Source of the DNA: Spirochaetales bacterium
GTDB lineage: Bacteria; Spirochaetota; Spirochaetia; DSM-2461
Direction: 5' to 3'
Length of the DNA stretch: 64,000 nucleotides
NCBI GenBank assembly: GCA_016936555.1
Contig: JAFGXR010000070.1
Span: forward strand, 1 to 64,000
Under the pieces are notes generated by a model that saw nothing but the letters and a program-made list of their open reading frames with translations, ran no database searches and was not told the DNA's origin. The translations under genes and the position numbers were made by a program. Of this stretch, positions 61,939-64,000 are shown in pieces. Positions within the stretch are counted from its first letter, which is position 1; each line of letters opens with the position of its first letter.

Positions 61939-62235
61939 ATGACGGAAAAAAAAGAGAGCAGCTGCGGCAACTGGACGTTTCTGACCAATCATGCCCATGT
62001 TCTGCTCTGTCTGGCCGCCGATTCGGCTATGAGGATCCGCGATATAGCTCTGGAGGTGGGCATCACCGAACGGGCGGTACAGCGGATTATCTCGGAACTG
62101 ACCGAATGCGGCTATATCAGCATAGAGAAGAAAGGCCGCAACAATATTTACATGATTCACAGAGACCGGCAGCTGAAGCACAAAATAGAATCGCATAAGA
62201 AGATCGATGATCTCATCAATCTGATCTACAGCTGA
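61939..62235 (+). CDS. Winged-helix transcriptional regulator
   Basis: WTFLTNHAHVLLCLA...RIRDIALEVGITERAVQRIISELTECGYISIEKKGRNNIY. Confidence 0.85.
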   Translation: MTEKKESSCGNWTFLTNHAHVLLCLAADSAMRIRDIALEVGITERAVQRIISELTECGYISIEKKGRNNIYMIHRDRQLKHKIESHKKIDDLINLIYS

Positions 62236-62349
62236 TTTTTTTTATCTAATTATACGAATTATTTTTCGTGTATTTTATTTCCTGTAACTTGACTCTGGAA
62301 TTGCAGTTCTATAGACTTGTAAAAAACTCTCAAAGGAGTAGATTGAAAT

Positions 62350-64000
62350 ATGGATAAAATAAGAACTCTCGGTATCGCCGGTTCCGGTGACGCGCCTGTG
62401 GAAAGAGAGAGAATTCTCAGATACATCAACCTGAAACTGGCTTCGCTCGGACTTCCCGTTCAGGATTCAGAAGAAACGCCGGAACTGGAGATAGCCAGGG
62501 ACCTGATCGAAAACTACAAAGAAAAAAACCGGCTCCTTTCGTCTTATCTCTGTCCCGTGGACCAGAGAATCCAGGATTTCCTGGACCGATATCTCGATGA
62601 CCTGAACCTGACATCAAAACCGGAACTCCCGAAGGATTCGCTGGTTCTCGACCGCTACGGGCTGGCCCGGGAACTGAGTCTGCCACCGGAGAAAAACGAG
62701 TTCATAACCGATATTATCAGCTCCTACAGAGTGAAACAGGGGATTCTGAACAATCCCAAAAACGACAGGAGAACCACGAAAGGCTCATTCCATGTAGCCG
62801 AAGGGGGACTCCCCGTACCCTTCGATAAAAAGTCGGTACCCAAAGGGGCTTTCGCTGCGCTTTTAAGCAGAGCGATAAATGACGCCCCGGCCGATCTGAA
62901 GGTTCTCCCCTTTTCGTCGGAACAGGAAGAAAAAGCCCGGGTGTTTCTCTCCCTTCTCCTCCGCCCCGTCGTCGTTCCCGAAGTAGAGGGCTTTACGCCG
63001 AGAAAAACCATGGAGATCCGGTTCTTCGCCCCGGGAAATCTTGTCAGCAACCTCGATTTCGTCGAGTCCATTTTCGGAAACGCCGGAGACCCCTATCTTC
63101 CCGAGCACGATGCGGCCCTCGATCCCGAGCACTGGACGGGCCACACGGGCTGCGTCATCCTGGCGCCCCATCTGACGGAAGTAACCAAGAAGGAAGCCGG
63201 ACTGCCCCCTATCAGCGAGGCAACGGATAGACAGAAAGCCGAGGGGATGTGCTGGGAATCGGAAGAAGAGCTCTACAACGAGGGATCGCCCTTCAAGCTG
63301 ACGGCCCGCGATGACAGCGGCGTAATCGTCACCCTTATCGCCGACAACTATTTCGGCTATTCCAAAAAAGAAGTGAAGACCCAGATCGGCTATTCGGCCA
63401 ACCTTCTCGGCCTCGCCGAAGAGGAGCATGCCGGAGGAGCTCTGGCCTTCCCGAGCTTCAACCTGGGATCCCAATTCCTCCCCGATACGAATATGCACTT
63501 TCTCCACCAGGAAAAGGACCACAGTTTCGGCAATTTCAAAGCGGTTCTGGGCGATGATTTCATAGAACAGAAGGACGGCTACGGAATCGACCGGAACTTC
63601 AGCCATATCATCTACATTCCCGAGGACGCCCGCATCGACCTGGACTCCCAGGAGGCGCACTGGACACATAAGGGCAAAAAGAAATCTTTGAGAGTTCTTC
63701 CCGAGAATATTTATGTTCACCCGTCGGGGTATAAAGTCCGGATGGAAAAGCACCCCGCCTCTCCCGCCTGGCGGCTCGTGGGAACCGTGGCCGAGGGAAC
63801 CTTCTGCCACAAACCCTGTACGGTTTCCGGCGGGGGGAAATCGGAGATTTCCAAATCCATCAGCGATGCCATGACCTACGGCTCCGTCTTTATCGGCGAT
63901 TTCAAAGCCGATATGGATATGGCCGAAGAGATTATCGATTACAACTACGGCGAGAGATTCAAACCGGAATACAGAAAGACCCTGAAGCCGGGTCACACGA
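62350..64000 (+). CDS. Probable PPi-type phosphoenolpyruvate carboxykinase (N-terminal ~550 aa; continues off the window)
   Basis: Open frame from ATG at 62350 to the end (absent from ORF track): RRTTKGSFHVAEGGLPVPFDKK, NLDFVESIFGNAGDPYLPEHDAALDPEHWTGHTGCVILAPHLTEVTKK, VSGGGKSEISKSISDAM. Confidence 0.68.
   Translation, partial: MDKIRTLGIAGSGDAPVERERILRYINLKLASLGLPVQDSEETPELEIARDLIENYKEKNRLLSSYLCPVDQRIQDFLDRYLDDLNLTSKPELPKDSLVLDRYGLARELSLPPEKNEFITDIISSYRVKQGILNNPKNDRRTTKGSFHVAEGGLPVPFDKKSVPKGAFAALLSRAINDAPADLKVLPFSSEQEEKARVFLSLLLRPVVVPEVEGFTPRKTMEIRFFAPGNLVSNLDFVESIFGNAGDPYLPEHDAALDPEHWTGHTGCVILAPHLTEVTKKEAGLPPISEATDRQKAEGMCWESEEELYNEGSPFKLTARDDSGVIVTLIADNYFGYSKKEVKTQIGYSANLLGLAEEEHAGGALAFPSFNLGSQFLPDTNMHFLHQEKDHSFGNFKAVLGDDFIEQKDGYGIDRNFSHIIYIPEDARIDLDSQEAHWTHKGKKKSLRVLPENIYVHPSGYKVRMEKHPASPAWRLVGTVAEGTFCHKPCTVSGGGKSEISKSISDAMTYGSVFIGDFKADMDMAEEIIDYNYGERFKPEYRKTLKPGHT

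Noticed and set aside
60895-62196. ~430-aa N-terminal extension of the KamA ORF
   Set aside because: Antisense to cysE and the winged-helix gene; the KamA family begins near MADSEWSELL.
62863-63996. 377-aa minus-strand ORF at the window end
   Set aside because: Antisense to the PPi-PEPCK-like frame, which has strong family motifs; shadow ORF.
1-64000. CRISPR arrays, prophage, transposons, toxin-antitoxin pairs
   Set aside because: No spaced repeat arrays, integrases, transposases or phage-like gene runs were recognised.

Overview
This is a chromosomal window from a spirochaete-like bacterium (lineage inferred from protein character and gene order; not searched). About 1-25 kb is a minus-strand ribosomal/transcription super-cluster: rpmG, secE, nusG, rplKAJL, rpoBC, rpsLG, tuf, then S10-spc-alpha down to the start of rpoA, with tRNA-Thr and tRNA-Trp. 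fusA, infA, adk, map and rpsD are absent from their usual slots. About 25-64 kb is metabolic and accessory: FGGY kinase + prs; a divergent BMP/Nup-type nucleoside ABC transporter; butyrate kinase; a phosphate/polyphosphate block (Na/Pi cotransporter, ppk1, pfk, NUDIX-SixA fusion); argH, trxA, an HPr-domain protein, clpB, Lrp, hisC, PrsW; two identical initiator tRNA genes; a Znu-like ABC operon; a two-component cluster; a NUDIX-KamA pair; cysE; and a truncated PPi-PEPCK-like gene. The most notable signals are: (1) seven direct TAAC-type half-sites at exact 11-bp spacing upstream of the Na/Pi cotransporter, i.e. a Pho-box-like array; (2) a MerR/SoxR-type promoter with a 19-bp spacer that appears to start a leaderless mRNA for a DUF1893-like/ABC-ATPase fusion; (3) a NUDIX-SixA fusion near ppk1, recalling mycobacterial mutT1-ppk1; (4) a 517-aa protein with an embedded HPr-like domain; (5) a PPi-PEPCK-like gene. 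No CRISPR array, prophage or transposase was seen. Family assignments come from motif recognition only.
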